Shown one piece after another: positions 50,750 through 60,400 of a stretch of 64,000 nucleotides of DNA (the stretch's first letter is position 1; each line of letters begins with the position of its first letter). The stretch is from NCBI RefSeq assembly GCF_964186585.1, contig NZ_OZ075067.1, forward strand, positions 496,001-560,000. The letters are read 5' to 3'. A program made the translations under genes and the position numbers. Under the pieces are notes generated by a model, which saw nothing but the letters and a program-made list of their open reading frames with translations, was not told the DNA's origin and did not search any database. This DNA is from Microbacterium sp. MM2322. Lineage in GTDB: Bacteria > Actinomycetota > Actinomycetes > Actinomycetales > Microbacteriaceae.

Positions 50750-50801
50750 GGCGACAGACTCGCACAGCCCGGTGACGCGGCATCCGTAGTTGAATCGGAG
50801 G

Positions 50802-51836
50802 ATGCGAGCTGCTTACATGTACGGCCCCGGTGACGTCCGCGTGGTCGACGCCCCCGAACCTCGGATCGAACAGCCCACCGACGCCGTGCTTCGCACCGTC
50901 GTGGCCTGCGTGTGCGGCAGCGACCTGCATCCGTACCACTCGATGGAGCCCAGCGAGGCGGGCCGCTCGATGGGGCACGAGATGATCGGTGTCGTCGAGG
51001 AGGTCGGGGCGGACGTCCGCACCGTGACGCCCGGCGACGTCGTCATCGTGCCGTTCGTCTTCTCGTGCGGCGAGTGCGAGTTCTGCCGCGCGGGCCTGCA
51101 GACCTCGTGCCGGTTCGCCGGCCTGTCGGTCCCGACCGGCGCCGGTGGCGCGCAGGCCGAGCGTCGCCGCGCTCCCTTCGCCGACGGCACGCTCTACCGC
51201 GTCGACGTCGCAGAAGACGACGAGCGGATGCCGGGGCTCCTCACCCTGAGCGATGTCTACGGCACCGGCTGGCACGCCGCTGTCACCGGCGGCGTCGCAC
51301 CCGGCAAGGACGTCGTCGTCATCGGCGACGGCGCGGTCGGCCTTCTCGCCGTCCTCTCGGCACGACAGCTGGGCGCCGAGCGCATCATCCTCATGGGCCG
51401 CCACGAGGCGCGCACCGATCTCGGCCGTCGCTACGGCGCGACCGACGTCGTCGCCGCGCGCGGCGAGGAGGGCGTCGCCGCCGTCCGCGAGCTGACCGGT
51501 GGCTTCGGAGCGCACGTCGTGATCGACGCGGTCGGGCACCTTCCCGCGTACGAGCAGGCGCTCGGCGCCGTCCGCGCCGGCGGCACCGTGACCCGCGTGG
51601 GCGTGCCGCAGTACGCCGATGCGCCGTTGCAGCGGGTGCAATTCACGGGGAACGTGACCGTCACCGGTGGCGTCGCCCCGGTGCGCGCGTACATCGACGA
51701 CCTCCTGCCGGGCGTCCTCGACGGTACTGTCGACCCCGGGGCCGTCTTCGATCGCGAAATGAGCCTCGGCGAAGCCGCAGACGGCTACCGCCTGATGGAT
51801 GACCGCGCCGCCCTGAAAGTGATGCTCCGCCCGTGA
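50802..51836 (+). CDS. Zinc-dependent alcohol dehydrogenase (MDR family)
   Basis: 344 residues. Catalytic zinc ligands Cys38, His59 and Glu60 (CVCGSDLHPYHS, MGHEMIG). The structural zinc loop is FSCGECEFCRAGLQTSC. The Rossmann motif VVVIGDGAVGLLAVLSARQL is followed by the NAD(P) loop ending in MGRHEART. ATG 50802 directly follows GGAGG, so the next in-frame ATG at 50817 is a possible alternative, but family alignment supports MRAAYMYGPGDV. Oxidises an alcohol or formaldehyde-like substrate. Its stop overlaps the epimerase start by four bases. Confidence 0.87.
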   Translation: MRAAYMYGPGDVRVVDAPEPRIEQPTDAVLRTVVACVCGSDLHPYHSMEPSEAGRSMGHEMIGVVEEVGADVRTVTPGDVVIVPFVFSCGECEFCRAGLQTSCRFAGLSVPTGAGGAQAERRRAPFADGTLYRVDVAEDDERMPGLLTLSDVYGTGWHAAVTGGVAPGKDVVVIGDGAVGLLAVLSARQLGAERIILMGRHEARTDLGRRYGATDVVAARGEEGVAAVRELTGGFGAHVVIDAVGHLPAYEQALGAVRAGGTVTRVGVPQYADAPLQRVQFTGNVTVTGGVAPVRAYIDDLLPGVLDGTVDPGAVFDREMSLGEAADGYRLMDDRAALKVMLRP

Positions 51837-52789
51837 CCACAGCCCCCGCCCCGCTCTCGGGCGTCCAGTTCTCGCTGCGCTCCGGCGCCTACGACGCCGT
51901 CATCGCCTCGGTGGGTGCCACCCTCCGGGAGCTCCGCCACGACGGCCGCGACCTCGTCGTCCCGTTCGAGGCCGACCAGGTGCGACCCGACTACCGCGGC
52001 GCGACCCTGGCGCCCTGGCCGAACCGCATCGTCGACGGCGAGTACGAGTTCGACGGCGAGGAGCTCGTCACCGCGCTCACCGAGCCGGACCGGTCGCACG
52101 CGCTGCACGGGCTCGTCGCGTGGCTCGACTTCGCCGAGGTCGAGCGCACCGACAGCAGCGTGACGCTCGCTGCGACGATCGAGGCGCAGACGGGTTATCC
52201 GTGGCGCGTGCGCGTCGAGACGACCTACGCGCTCGCCGCCGACGGCCTGACCCAGACCGTCCGCGCCCGGAACCTCGGCACGAAGCCCGCGCCGTTCGGC
52301 ACCGGCCCGCACCCGTACGTGGTCGCCGGCCCCGCGCCGCTCGACGAGTGGACGCTCGCGCTGCCCGCGGCATCCGTTCTCGAAGTCACCCCCGACCGGC
52401 TCAGCCCCGTCGCCGTGCACGCCGTCACCGACTACGAGCCCGACCGCTTCGACCGTCGTGCGCCGCGGGTCCTCGGTGACGTCGAGCTCGACCACGCGTT
52501 CACCGACATCGAGACGGATGCCGACGGCACCGCCACGGTCCGCGTCACCGACCCGTCGGGTGTCGGCGTCGAGGTCACGTGGGGCGCCGAGTGCCCGTGG
52601 GTGCAGGTGCACACCGCCGACAAGCCGGCCGGAGCCGCCCACCCGGGGCACCGGAAGGGTCTCGCTGTCGAGCCGATGACGTGCGCGCCCGATGCGTTCA
52701 ACGCGCGCCGGTACGACTACGACGCGGGGCTGCTCGTGCTGGCGCCCGGGGCGACGTTCGCGGCATCCTGGCGCATCTCGGCCCTCTGA
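51833..52789 (+). CDS. Aldose 1-epimerase family protein
   Basis: 318 residues, GTG start. Galactose mutarotase-like beta-sandwich: YRGATLAPWPNRIVDGEYEF, SHALHGLVAWLDF (conserved histidine), GTGPHPYVV (second histidine), and C-terminal LAVEPMTCAPDAFN with the catalytic glutamate. Interconverts alpha and beta anomers of aldoses. Coupled to the upstream dehydrogenase gene (GTGA), suggesting sugar alcohol or aldose processing. Confidence 0.87.
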   Translation: MTTAPAPLSGVQFSLRSGAYDAVIASVGATLRELRHDGRDLVVPFEADQVRPDYRGATLAPWPNRIVDGEYEFDGEELVTALTEPDRSHALHGLVAWLDFAEVERTDSSVTLAATIEAQTGYPWRVRVETTYALAADGLTQTVRARNLGTKPAPFGTGPHPYVVAGPAPLDEWTLALPAASVLEVTPDRLSPVAVHAVTDYEPDRFDRRAPRVLGDVELDHAFTDIETDADGTATVRVTDPSGVGVEVTWGAECPWVQVHTADKPAGAAHPGHRKGLAVEPMTCAPDAFNARRYDYDAGLLVLAPGATFAASWRISAL

Positions 52790-52814
52790 TAGCCGTCGTC
52801 CTTAGGATGGCGAC

Positions 52815-54290
52815 ATGACGTCGACGTCCTCCTCCCTGCCCCGGTCCACTCCGTCTGCGCAGGGGGTGGATGCCGCTGGCGTCGACCGCCTGATCGACGC
52901 GATCAGCCAGACCGACACCGAGATGCACAGTCTCATGGTGGTGCGTCACGGACACGTCATCGCCGAGGGATGGTGGGCGCCGTTCGCGCCAGATCTGAAG
53001 CACCTCGTCTACTCGCTGTCGAAGACGTTCACGTCCGCCGCGGCGGGTCTCGCGATCGCCGAGGGCCGTTTCGGGCTCGACGACGTGATGGTCGATCACT
53101 TCCCCGAGCTGGTCCCCGACGACCTCGACGAGAAGTACCGCCGCTACCTCGTCCGCCACGCGCTGACGATGGCGAGCGGCCACGAGTCCGAGGCGCTCGA
53201 CCGCGCTGCGGCGGCCTCGCGCGAGGCCGGCGGCGACGTCCTCGGCGGGTTCTTCCGTGTGGCGCCCGACCGTGAACCCGGGTCGGTCTTCGCGTACAGC
53301 CAGCCCACGATCTACGGGGTCGGGCGCCTGGTCGCGAAGACGACCGGCGGCACGATCCTCGACTACCTGCGCCCTCGGCTGCTCGATCCGCTCGGAATCG
53401 ACGAGGCGCAGTGGATGATGCTCGGAGACGTCGAGATGGGCTTCAGCGGCATCCATGTCTTCACGGAATCGCTCGCCAAGACCGGTCAGCTCATGCTCGA
53501 CGGCGGACGCTGGCAGGGTGAGCAGATCCTCGACCCGGAGTGGGTGGCGACTGCCACGTCGAAGCAGATGGACAACGACACCGCGCATCGCGGTCCGGGT
53601 GCTCCGGATCCGATCGACTGGCAGCAGGGCTACGGCTTCCAGTACTGGATGAACCGGCACGGGTTCCGCGGTGACGGTGCGTACGGGCAGTTCATCATCG
53701 TGTGGCCCGAAGAGGATGCCGTCATCATCACGACGGCCGAGACGATCGACATGCAGACGCTGCTGAACCTCATCACGGAGCACCTTCGCCCCGCGATGAC
53801 CGGGGCGGGGACGGACGAGGCGGATGCCGCGCTCGCCGAGCGGCTGTCGTCGCTCGCTCTGCCGCTGCCCGATGACGCGGGCACCGGCTTCTCGGGAACG
53901 TTCGACGTCGATGCGACCGCTTACCCGCCCGGACCGTTCACGAGCGGCGGGCCGGTGCCGGGTGCCGAACGGGTCGAGGTCGCCGAGACCGGCGCAGGAT
54001 GGACGATCCGCTTCCTGGGCGACGGGATCGACGTGACGCTGCCCGTCGGCCGCGGCGCGTGGGCGTCGGGGGAGTGGCCGGCACCCGCCGACGGGCTCGA
54101 CGGGGTACCGTTCCGATCGGTCGCCGGCGTCGACGCGGACGGCGTGTGGCACGCGCGCCTGCGCATGATCCAGACTCCGCACGCCCTCCGGGTCGACATC
54201 GCCCCCGGCGGAAAGGCGTCGCTGGCCTGGCGGTTCCCGCCGCTGCGCGGTGACGGGCCGGCCGGTCACGCCCTGCCGTCGCTCGACTGA
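52815..54290 (+). CDS. Serine beta-lactamase-fold hydrolase (class C / esterase type)
   Basis: 491 residues, no signal peptide, so cytosolic. SxxK motif with Ser67 and Lys70 in LVYSLSKTFTSAAAGLAIAE. The second motif is Tyr161 in FAYSQPTIYGVG, with glutamine where Asn is usual (YxN becomes YSQ). The catalytic domain ends about residue 340 and a C-terminal domain of about 150 residues follows (DVDATAYPPGPFTSGG, WTIRFLGDGIDVTLPVGRG). Probably an esterase or peptidase rather than an antibiotic-resistance enzyme. Follows the epimerase gene by 25 bases and may be co-transcribed. Confidence 0.82.
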   Translation: MTSTSSSLPRSTPSAQGVDAAGVDRLIDAISQTDTEMHSLMVVRHGHVIAEGWWAPFAPDLKHLVYSLSKTFTSAAAGLAIAEGRFGLDDVMVDHFPELVPDDLDEKYRRYLVRHALTMASGHESEALDRAAAASREAGGDVLGGFFRVAPDREPGSVFAYSQPTIYGVGRLVAKTTGGTILDYLRPRLLDPLGIDEAQWMMLGDVEMGFSGIHVFTESLAKTGQLMLDGGRWQGEQILDPEWVATATSKQMDNDTAHRGPGAPDPIDWQQGYGFQYWMNRHGFRGDGAYGQFIIVWPEEDAVIITTAETIDMQTLLNLITEHLRPAMTGAGTDEADAALAERLSSLALPLPDDAGTGFSGTFDVDATAYPPGPFTSGGPVPGAERVEVAETGAGWTIRFLGDGIDVTLPVGRGAWASGEWPAPADGLDGVPFRSVAGVDADGVWHARLRMIQTPHALRVDIAPGGKASLAWRFPPLRGDGPAGHALPSLD

Positions 54291-54340
54291 CCGGCATCCC
54301 GAGGCCCTTGCTCGGTAGACTGAGGGGCAAGGGGTGAGCG

Positions 54341-54985
54341 GTGGCGGAGAATGAGCGGGTCAGGACCCGGGACGTCGTCGCCGAGGGGCTCTACATCGCG
54401 TCCGCGGCGACACGTTTGGCGTTGAAGAACCGCATCCTCGTCGACATCCTCGTGCAGGGTGACGACTTCGATTCGGAACGCTTCATGGGCGACGCCCGCG
54501 ACATCCTGATCTCGCTGGCCGAAGAGGCCGAAGCGGATGCCGCCCGCACCGAGCGCGAGCGCAAGGCCGCCCGCAACCGGTACTCCGACTCGAGCGGTAC
54601 GCATGATTACCGCAGTCGCGACGTCCGTAACCTCCGTCGCCGGCGCAAACAGTCGCTGCACGTCGCGAAGGAACTCCGGGTCCGCGCCGACGACCAGGAG
54701 GAGCTCCGCAAGCTCATCGCCGACGCGCGCGACGCCGCGTGGGCCGAGGTGTCGAACAACATCGACCGGTCGCTGCGGATCGCGGCGGCCCGTCCCGACC
54801 TCGACGCCGACTACGACCGGATGCGGGTGGCCCGCATGCAGGCGCTGCGCCTCGTCGACCTCCCGAAGCTCCGCGCCCACCGCCGGAGCGCCGCGAAGCA
54901 GCAGGCGCTCCGCGACGAGGGCGTCGAGCCCGAGCCGATCCTCGAGGCGGGCCCGGGCGGCGTCGATCCGGGCGAGCTGGAGTAG
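54341..54985 (+). CDS. Conserved Microbacteriaceae coiled protein, 214 residues
   Basis: GTG start. Almost wholly helical and highly charged: IASAATRLALKNRILVDILV, LISLAEEAEADAARTERERK, GTHDYRSRDVRNLRRRRKQS, RADDQEELRKLIADARD. The GTHDYR-RD-RNLRRRRKQ motif recurs in a family found in this bacterial family and often mislabelled asparagine synthase, with which it shares no motif. The basic patch RRRRKQ could bind nucleic acid. Function unknown. Confidence 0.75.
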   Translation: MAENERVRTRDVVAEGLYIASAATRLALKNRILVDILVQGDDFDSERFMGDARDILISLAEEAEADAARTERERKAARNRYSDSSGTHDYRSRDVRNLRRRRKQSLHVAKELRVRADDQEELRKLIADARDAAWAEVSNNIDRSLRIAAARPDLDADYDRMRVARMQALRLVDLPKLRAHRRSAAKQQALRDEGVEPEPILEAGPGGVDPGELE

Positions 54986-54994
54986 GGCTCCTCG

Positions 54995-55408
54995 ATGAGT
55001 CGTCGCTTCGTCGGGGTGATCGTGATCCTCGCAGCAGCGACGGTTCTCACCGGCTGCGCGGCCGGGGTCACGGTGACGGGCAGCGGCTCTCCGGCTCTCA
55101 TCATCGACGATGGCTTCCTCACCGGCGACCAGGCATTGATCCAAGGAACGCTCGCCGTCACGGAATCAGGGTGCGTGGGCATCGCCGGCGTGGGCGGCGA
55201 GACGTACCCTGCCGTCTGGCCTCGGGGGACGGCGCTCCTCAGTGGCCCCGACACCGCGATCCACGTTCCGGGCGTCGGAGCCGTTCGCATCGGCGACGAG
55301 GTGGAGGGTGCCGGCGGGTATTACGACGTCGGGACCACGCCCGCTCTGGACAACGTCGCGGAGCGGTGCGATTGGCAGGGTGAGGTCATCGGCATCCGCT
55401 TCGAGTGA
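54995..55408 (+). CDS. Small lipoprotein, 137 residues
   Basis: Signal peptide RRFVGVIVILAAATVLTGCA with lipobox LTGC (Cys21), so anchored to the outer face of the membrane. The mature domain has a beta-rich pattern: IQGTLAVTESGCVGIAG, GETYPAVWPRGTALLS, HVPGVGAVRIGDEVEGAGGY, and an internal Cys pair (CVG..., AERCDWQ) that could form a disulfide. No family assigned. Starts nine bases after the preceding stop. Confidence 0.75.
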   Translation: MSRRFVGVIVILAAATVLTGCAAGVTVTGSGSPALIIDDGFLTGDQALIQGTLAVTESGCVGIAGVGGETYPAVWPRGTALLSGPDTAIHVPGVGAVRIGDEVEGAGGYYDVGTTPALDNVAERCDWQGEVIGIRFE

Positions 55409-55457
55409 ACGGGGGCTGGCGGGCCGCCTCGATTTCGGATTACCGGCAGCGGTGACG

Positions 55458-55463
55458 TATGCT
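55458..55463 (+). promoter_or_regulatory. Putative -10 element of the tRNA-Arg gene
   Basis: TATGCT lies 26 bases before the first tRNA base. A TTTCGG at 55433-55438 would be a weak -35 with a 19-base spacer. Confidence 0.4.
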
Positions 55464-55488
55464 GTTCCTCGGCCCGGAAACAGGCCAT

Positions 55489-55561
55489 GCGCCCGTAGCT
55501 CAATGGATAGAGCATCTGACTACGGATCAGAAGGTTAGGGGTTCGAGTCCCTTCGGGCGCA
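55489..55561 (+). tRNA. tRNA-Arg (anticodon ACG)
   Basis: 73 bases fold into a complete cloverleaf: acceptor GCGCCCG/CGGGCGC, D-stem GCTC/GAGC, anticodon stem TCTGA/TCAGA with loop CTACGGA (anticodon ACG at 55522-55524), T-arm AGGGG-TTCGAGT-CCCTT and discriminator A. One G-T pair occurs in the T-stem. CCA is not encoded. The 3' half from the anticodon loop onward is repeated at 62435, marking the edges of a genomic island. Confidence 0.97.
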
Positions 55562-55620
55562 CACTGTGTTGAGACAGTCTGAGAACAGCCCCGCTTCGGC
55601 GGGGCTTTTCTTGTTCTCCG
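55520..55620 (+). repeat. Left direct repeat of the island (tRNA 3' half plus terminator)
   Basis: From the anticodon loop of the tRNA through the following terminator, about 100 bases match 62435-62535 with a small number of substitutions (for instance AGGTTAGGGG versus AGGTCAAGGG). Integrases of tyrosine-recombinase type commonly cross over in a tRNA anticodon loop or T-arm, so this is a candidate attL. Confidence 0.8.
55588..55610 (+). terminator. Rho-independent terminator of tRNA-Arg
   Basis: GCCCCGC-TTCG-GCGGGGC (55588-55605), a seven-pair stem with a stable TTCG tetraloop, followed by TTTTC. A duplicate hairpin stands at 62501-62522. Confidence 0.9.
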
Positions 55621-55723
55621 GGTGGCCCCCGCGTTCTGGGTCGGCCTTGGCTGGTGACGCGCGGCTGTCGTCGCCGGTGTCCGTCTGCCACAGACTGACC
55701 AACTCGGATGCGAGCTCCGGAAC

Positions 55724-55888
55724 GTGTACACGCTGGACCGACGCCGGTTGACCCGCCTGGGGCGTACCGCAATCGCGCGATTGCCGGGCGGGCTACTCGA
55801 GACGAGGATCATGCCTCTCGAAGGCTTCGAAGATGTCGGCTTTATCTCGACATGGGAGGACCCCGATGAGGGCGAAGCACTCTTATGA
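55724..55888 (+). pseudogene. Possible gene remnant or small ORF at the island edge
   Basis: GTG 55724 opens 54 codons ending LEGFEDVGFISTWEDPDEGE then ALL-stop. The acidic, aromatic C-terminus reads like the end of a real protein, and the frame extends upstream to 55655 without a stop. No ribosome site is visible and I recognise no family. It may be a truncated gene left by insertion or deletion. Confidence 0.3.
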
Positions 55889-55984
55889 AAGACGTCCAGC
55901 TGCTCGCTCTGGTTCAAACGCGGACATCAGTATCCGAGTCCCTGCTCTGGGTCCTGAGTCGGCGAGCCGAGCCAAGTTCCAGGG

Positions 55985-57313
55985 TCAGCGGCCCCCCATT
56001 ATGTCGATCAACCATCCACGAAGCGGTTGCGGAAAGCGTTCAACGCGAGTGTCCAGCAGAATCCAGCGCACGGCTTCGCCGCCGGCCCGCCTGAGTCCGG
56101 AGATCGTTGCGGGTATCAACGAGGCAGGGGTCCTGCGCTCGAGCAGTTCGACGAGAGATCGTCGATATGACCACTGATCGTTACTGGCGCCGACATGGGC
56201 CAGGGTCCCAACTACAGGGTCGCGCACGTCGGGGGCGTTGATTGCCTCATCCGCGGACATCAGCCCGGCACGCAAACCATCCAGCTTCCTGAACTCCGCC
56301 TCATCGTAGGCAACTGAGCAAGCATTATTTACAGCGAGCAGCGTGCGATCCGGGTCCGCGCGCCACGCGGCATGCCAATGATCGCGGCGGACCGCGCTGA
56401 GCAGCCGCTCGGTCCCCGAGTTCTCCCACTCATCGGTAGGGTCAAGCATCGCGAGGAGGTCGATCATCTCGGGACCTCTTACATGCGCGGACTTGCCAGC
56501 TGACTCGATCAATGAGTCGATCCGATCCGCGATCGACCCGGAGGGCGGTGGCGATGTAGCGACAACTCGAACCCCAGCCATCAGATCTTCGACGGTTCGA
56601 AATCGCTCAAGTGGCTCTCGGCGCGTTGATCGGTTTACAACACTGGTCAACGGGCCGCGAGGGTCGGGTGGGAAGTCCGGCCAAGTACCTTCGCTCAAGA
56701 ACTGTACGAGCTTTCCCAAGCTGTAGATGTCCGACTGCTGGGTGGCGCTGCGAAGATCGATTCGTTGCTCGGGGGATACGAATGCCGGACTGCCGTACCC
56801 TCCAACACCCATCGAGGTCTGGTAGCTCGTCGGCAACGACGAGGACACTGACAGGCCAAAGTCGCTGACTACCCAAGTCTCGCCCACCTTCAGAACATTG
56901 TTCGGCGAGAGATCTCGATGAAGAACACCGTTGGCGTGGAGGTAGGTCAAGGCGCTCGCGACCGGCTCGAGAAGAGCCAAGAGTTCGGCGGCCGCTACGC
57001 CACCTGTTGGAACCGAGTTCAAGAGGCTGCCTCCACTTGCAAGCGGCATTACGTACCACGGAACGTCCACGTCGACGCCGCTATCGAGAATGGAAATGAC
57101 ATTGGGGTGCGCCATCGATGCTCCGATCGCGATCTCTCGCTGAAAGCGGGCCATAGAGGCTCGGTCCTCGAGACGCTCCAGCTTCATCATCTTCAGCGCG
57201 AGATCCGGGCTCCCTGCGGAGGCATGACTGTCTCGTACACGGAGCACCTCGCCGAACGCGCCCTCTCCGAGCTCAGCCCGGACCTCGTACCGGCCACCGA
57301 TGAGGAGAGTCAT
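55985..57313 (-). CDS. Stand-alone Ser/Thr protein kinase of the defence-like island
   Basis: 442 residues from ATG 57313. Kinase domain about residues 9-270: glycine loop LGEGAFGEV, Lys41 in LALKMMKLE, catalytic HRDLSPNNVL (Asp134), DFG Asp151, SPEQRIDL activation segment end, and DIYSLGKLV. The C-terminal 170 residues are mostly helical (SLIESAGKSAHVRGPEMID, LERRTPASLIPATISGLRRA) with no transmembrane helix, unlike PknB receptors. The start is probably leaderless: TAGCGT at 57326-57321 on the minus strand ends seven bases before the ATG. Divergent from the kinase-helicase gene by 148 bases; lower GC and mixed codon use compared with the flanks suggest transfer. Confidence 0.85.
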   Translation of the reverse strand: MTLLIGGRYEVRAELGEGAFGEVLRVRDSHASAGSPDLALKMMKLERLEDRASMARFQREIAIGASMAHPNVISILDSGVDVDVPWYVMPLASGGSLLNSVPTGGVAAAELLALLEPVASALTYLHANGVLHRDLSPNNVLKVGETWVVSDFGLSVSSSLPTSYQTSMGVGGYGSPAFVSPEQRIDLRSATQQSDIYSLGKLVQFLSEGTWPDFPPDPRGPLTSVVNRSTRREPLERFRTVEDLMAGVRVVATSPPPSGSIADRIDSLIESAGKSAHVRGPEMIDLLAMLDPTDEWENSGTERLLSAVRRDHWHAAWRADPDRTLLAVNNACSVAYDEAEFRKLDGLRAGLMSADEAINAPDVRDPVVGTLAHVGASNDQWSYRRSLVELLERRTPASLIPATISGLRRAGGEAVRWILLDTRVERFPQPLRGWLIDIMGGR

Positions 57314-57461
57314 GTCGCCAACGCTAGGTGATCCCACGACGAACGATGGCCTACCGCAATGTCTGAGACTGGTGAGACCATCTCGCGAGTTTGGAACATG
57401 TCTCCGTCCGCGACGGCTTCAGTATGTTTGCAAGGGGAACGAGGAGGGTTGGTCAGACTTC

Positions 57462-60400
57462 ATGGACGACATCGTGGGCGGTCGCTACCTGCTGCAATCC
57501 GGAGGCGAGAAGATCCCGCAAGGGAACCAATCGACGGTCCGCAGGGGTGTTGACATGACGAATCTCGAGCCCGTCGCGATTAAGTTCGTCCAGGCGCTGC
57601 GCGATGACTTCACTGAACGCATGTTCGAGCGCGAGACCAGCGCTCTTCTCCGACTAAAACACCCGAACATCGTTGGGTTGCGCGACTTCGGTGTCGATGA
57701 CTCGGATACCTACTATGTCGTCCTCGACTGGATGGATTCCTCGCTGCAACAGAAGCTTGCCGCCCCATTCTGGAATGGATGGAATGAGTTCTATCCCGAC
57801 GTCTTCCGGCCCCTTCTCTCCGCGGTCGCGTTCGCCCACCTAAACGACACCGAGCATCGAGATATCAAACCAGCGAACATATTGCTGGACTCCGATCTGC
57901 GCCCGTTCGTCGCGGACTTCGGAATCGCGACGCTACGAGCTTCGGGTCTGCCCAGCACGCAGACTGTTCAGCGGTTCAGGTCGGTTCCGTACGCGCCGCC
58001 CGAGGAGCCGCGCAAGCCGTTTGTGCGCGACGTGTTTAGTCTCGGTGTGCTCGCAATCCAGTGCATGACGCCCACCGCGATCACGGATTACGACCAGATC
58101 CTGCCAGCGCTGAACGAAGCCGACCTTCCCGACGGTGTCCGAGATATCCTCCGGCGATGTGTCGATTTCAACCCCGACCTTCGCCCGACATCAGGTGCCG
58201 AACTCGAGGGTTTGCTAGAAGACAGATGGCAGATGGTCTCGGAGTCGGCAGGCAGGCGGCAGAACACCATTTGGCTCGAGTACACGCTGCGCGCTCGGAC
58301 GGACCTTGAACAACTTGCGACGTCGGGTCAGCCCATCGGGTCAATGATTGCGCGAGACCTTGAGCACGCCGTCCACGCAGAGTTCGGAATCGACAAGACC
58401 ACCGGAGCAACCGATCGGTCATGGATGTTCGTATACGGCGCGTCATACCGGTACTCGGTTGCCACGCCACGAGCGGATGGAGACCCGCTCCGCATAACGG
58501 CCGTCACCCTTCTCGAGTTCGATGCCATGGAGCATGGGCGGCGAAGGTCCCTCGAACTGCCCGCAATCTTCCGGTGGGAGACGCGGCGCCCCCTGAACAT
58601 CCTCACATCGGTACAGGGGTGGCGAACCTTACAGCGCGTGGTGGAATCTCACCTCGACGCGAGTGTGGCACCGACAGAGGAGGTCGCTAACGACGAACAA
58701 TTCGAGCTCTGGAGCCGCGTGCTCGATGCGCGCGCCGAACTCGCGAGGGGGGTTGCGAAGCCGATGCGCTACCGGCGTGGAGTGATGCTCGGGCGACGGG
58801 CGACCTTCGATCTTCTCGATGAGGTCGACGATGATCTCATGGGTACCTATTGGGAGGCCTTCGACCCGGACAAACCACGTCACGGTTTCAGTGGTGAGGT
58901 AATCGAGCAGGATGCGGGAGAAATCACAATCCTCCTCACGCGAGGCCCAAGGTCGATCCCAGGACGCGGTGTGCTCCGACCCTATGACGCACCGAGCACC
59001 ATAGCCCTGTCTCGCCAGCGGAGTGCCCTCTTGGCTATCCGAGACGGGAAGGTTCCTAACGACAGCATCAGGGACGTGGTCCTTGACCCGTCGCGGAGCC
59101 GCCCACCGGCACGAATCTCCATTGACAGCTGGCAGTCCGAGATGGACCCAGACAAGAAGACCGCGATCGAGCTCGCCGTGGGCAACAGCGAGATGATGAT
59201 CGTTGAGGGGCCACCAGGCACAGGGAAGACGAGATTCATCGCAGAGCTCGTCTACCAGATCCTCCGTTCAGACCCCCGAAAAAAGATCCTCATCGCGTCG
59301 CAGACCAATGCGGCGGTCGATAACGCGTTGGAGCGAATTAGTGAGGTTGGTCTCACCAGTATCGTGAGGCTGGCGGGTGCATCGTCCGCAGCCATCAGCC
59401 CGGCTGTTCACCCTTTGATCATGGAGAATCAACTGCCGCGGTGGGCTGACTCCATTCGCGCAAATGCCCGCACCACTATCCAAGCGGACGCGCAACGGCA
59501 CAACATCCCGGTGCAGCACGCACTTGCTGTCCTATTGCTCGAGCAGGTAGCAGCCCTGGGCAATGAACGTCAGCTGCTCGAGTCACGAATCGGCTCGAGC
59601 CCTCGCCGATCTGGAAGCATCACCGGGCTGGAGGACGTCGAGAAGGTTGAGCAGCAAGACGAACTGATCGCTCGCATTGATCAGCTGAGAGACCGGAGTG
59701 CTGCGCATGTCGCATCCGCTCGAGAGTTGCTTGATGGAGATCTTGAACTGGAGTCCGGGCTGTCGCACATCGCTGCGAGAGAGGCGATTGCAAAGCTTCT
59801 CGATGGCAAGCCCAACGCCCAAGCCTTCTTGCGTCGTGTCGGACTCCAGGCCGAATGGATGGACCGGATCGAGTCAGACGAGGAGGTGACCGGCGCGTTC
59901 CTAGCGACGACGTCCGTGGTCGCCGGAACCTGCGTTGGTGTCCTCCGCCACAGGGCGATCGCTGAGATTGAGTTCGACTTGTGCATCGTCGACGAGGCGT
60001 CCAGAGCCACTCTCACAGAAGCGATGATTCCACTGTCGCGAGCGAAGCAGTGGGTAGTAGTGGGTGACACCCGCCAACTCCCCCCGAGCGACGAAGACCT
60101 CATTCGTAGACCCGACATCCTCAATGAGCACAGCATCAACGAGTTCGATGTCCTTGAGACACTCTTTCAGCGACTTGTCGATCGCTTGCCAAGAGAGTCC
60201 CAAGTTATGTTACGAAGCCAATACAGAATGATCCGTCCGATAGGCGAGATGATCTCGGCGTGTTTCTACGACGGACAATTGCAGTCGCCCAAGGATGGCG
60301 GTATCCCCGGTTACAATCTCTGGGCGGGGGCCCCGGTGACGTGGCTAGACACGTCCCACATGGGTGATGAGCGACGCGAAGCGACAGCAGGCAGCACGTC

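Larger units (their letters stand above)
55562..55984. other. Left-end junk of the island, gene remnants
   Basis: After the terminator no intact gene is visible. A 77-codon frame from about 55655 to 55888 has protein-like composition (see the separate entry), and its TGA overlaps an ATG at 55885. That second short frame (MKDVQLLALVQTRTSVSES...) runs antisense into the kinase gene and is probably not intact. The stretch may hold the remains of an integration or recombination gene. Confidence 0.4.

Noticed and set aside
54341..54985. Asparagine synthase
   Set aside because: A label used for similar proteins; the sequence is a charged helical protein without glutaminase or synthetase motifs.
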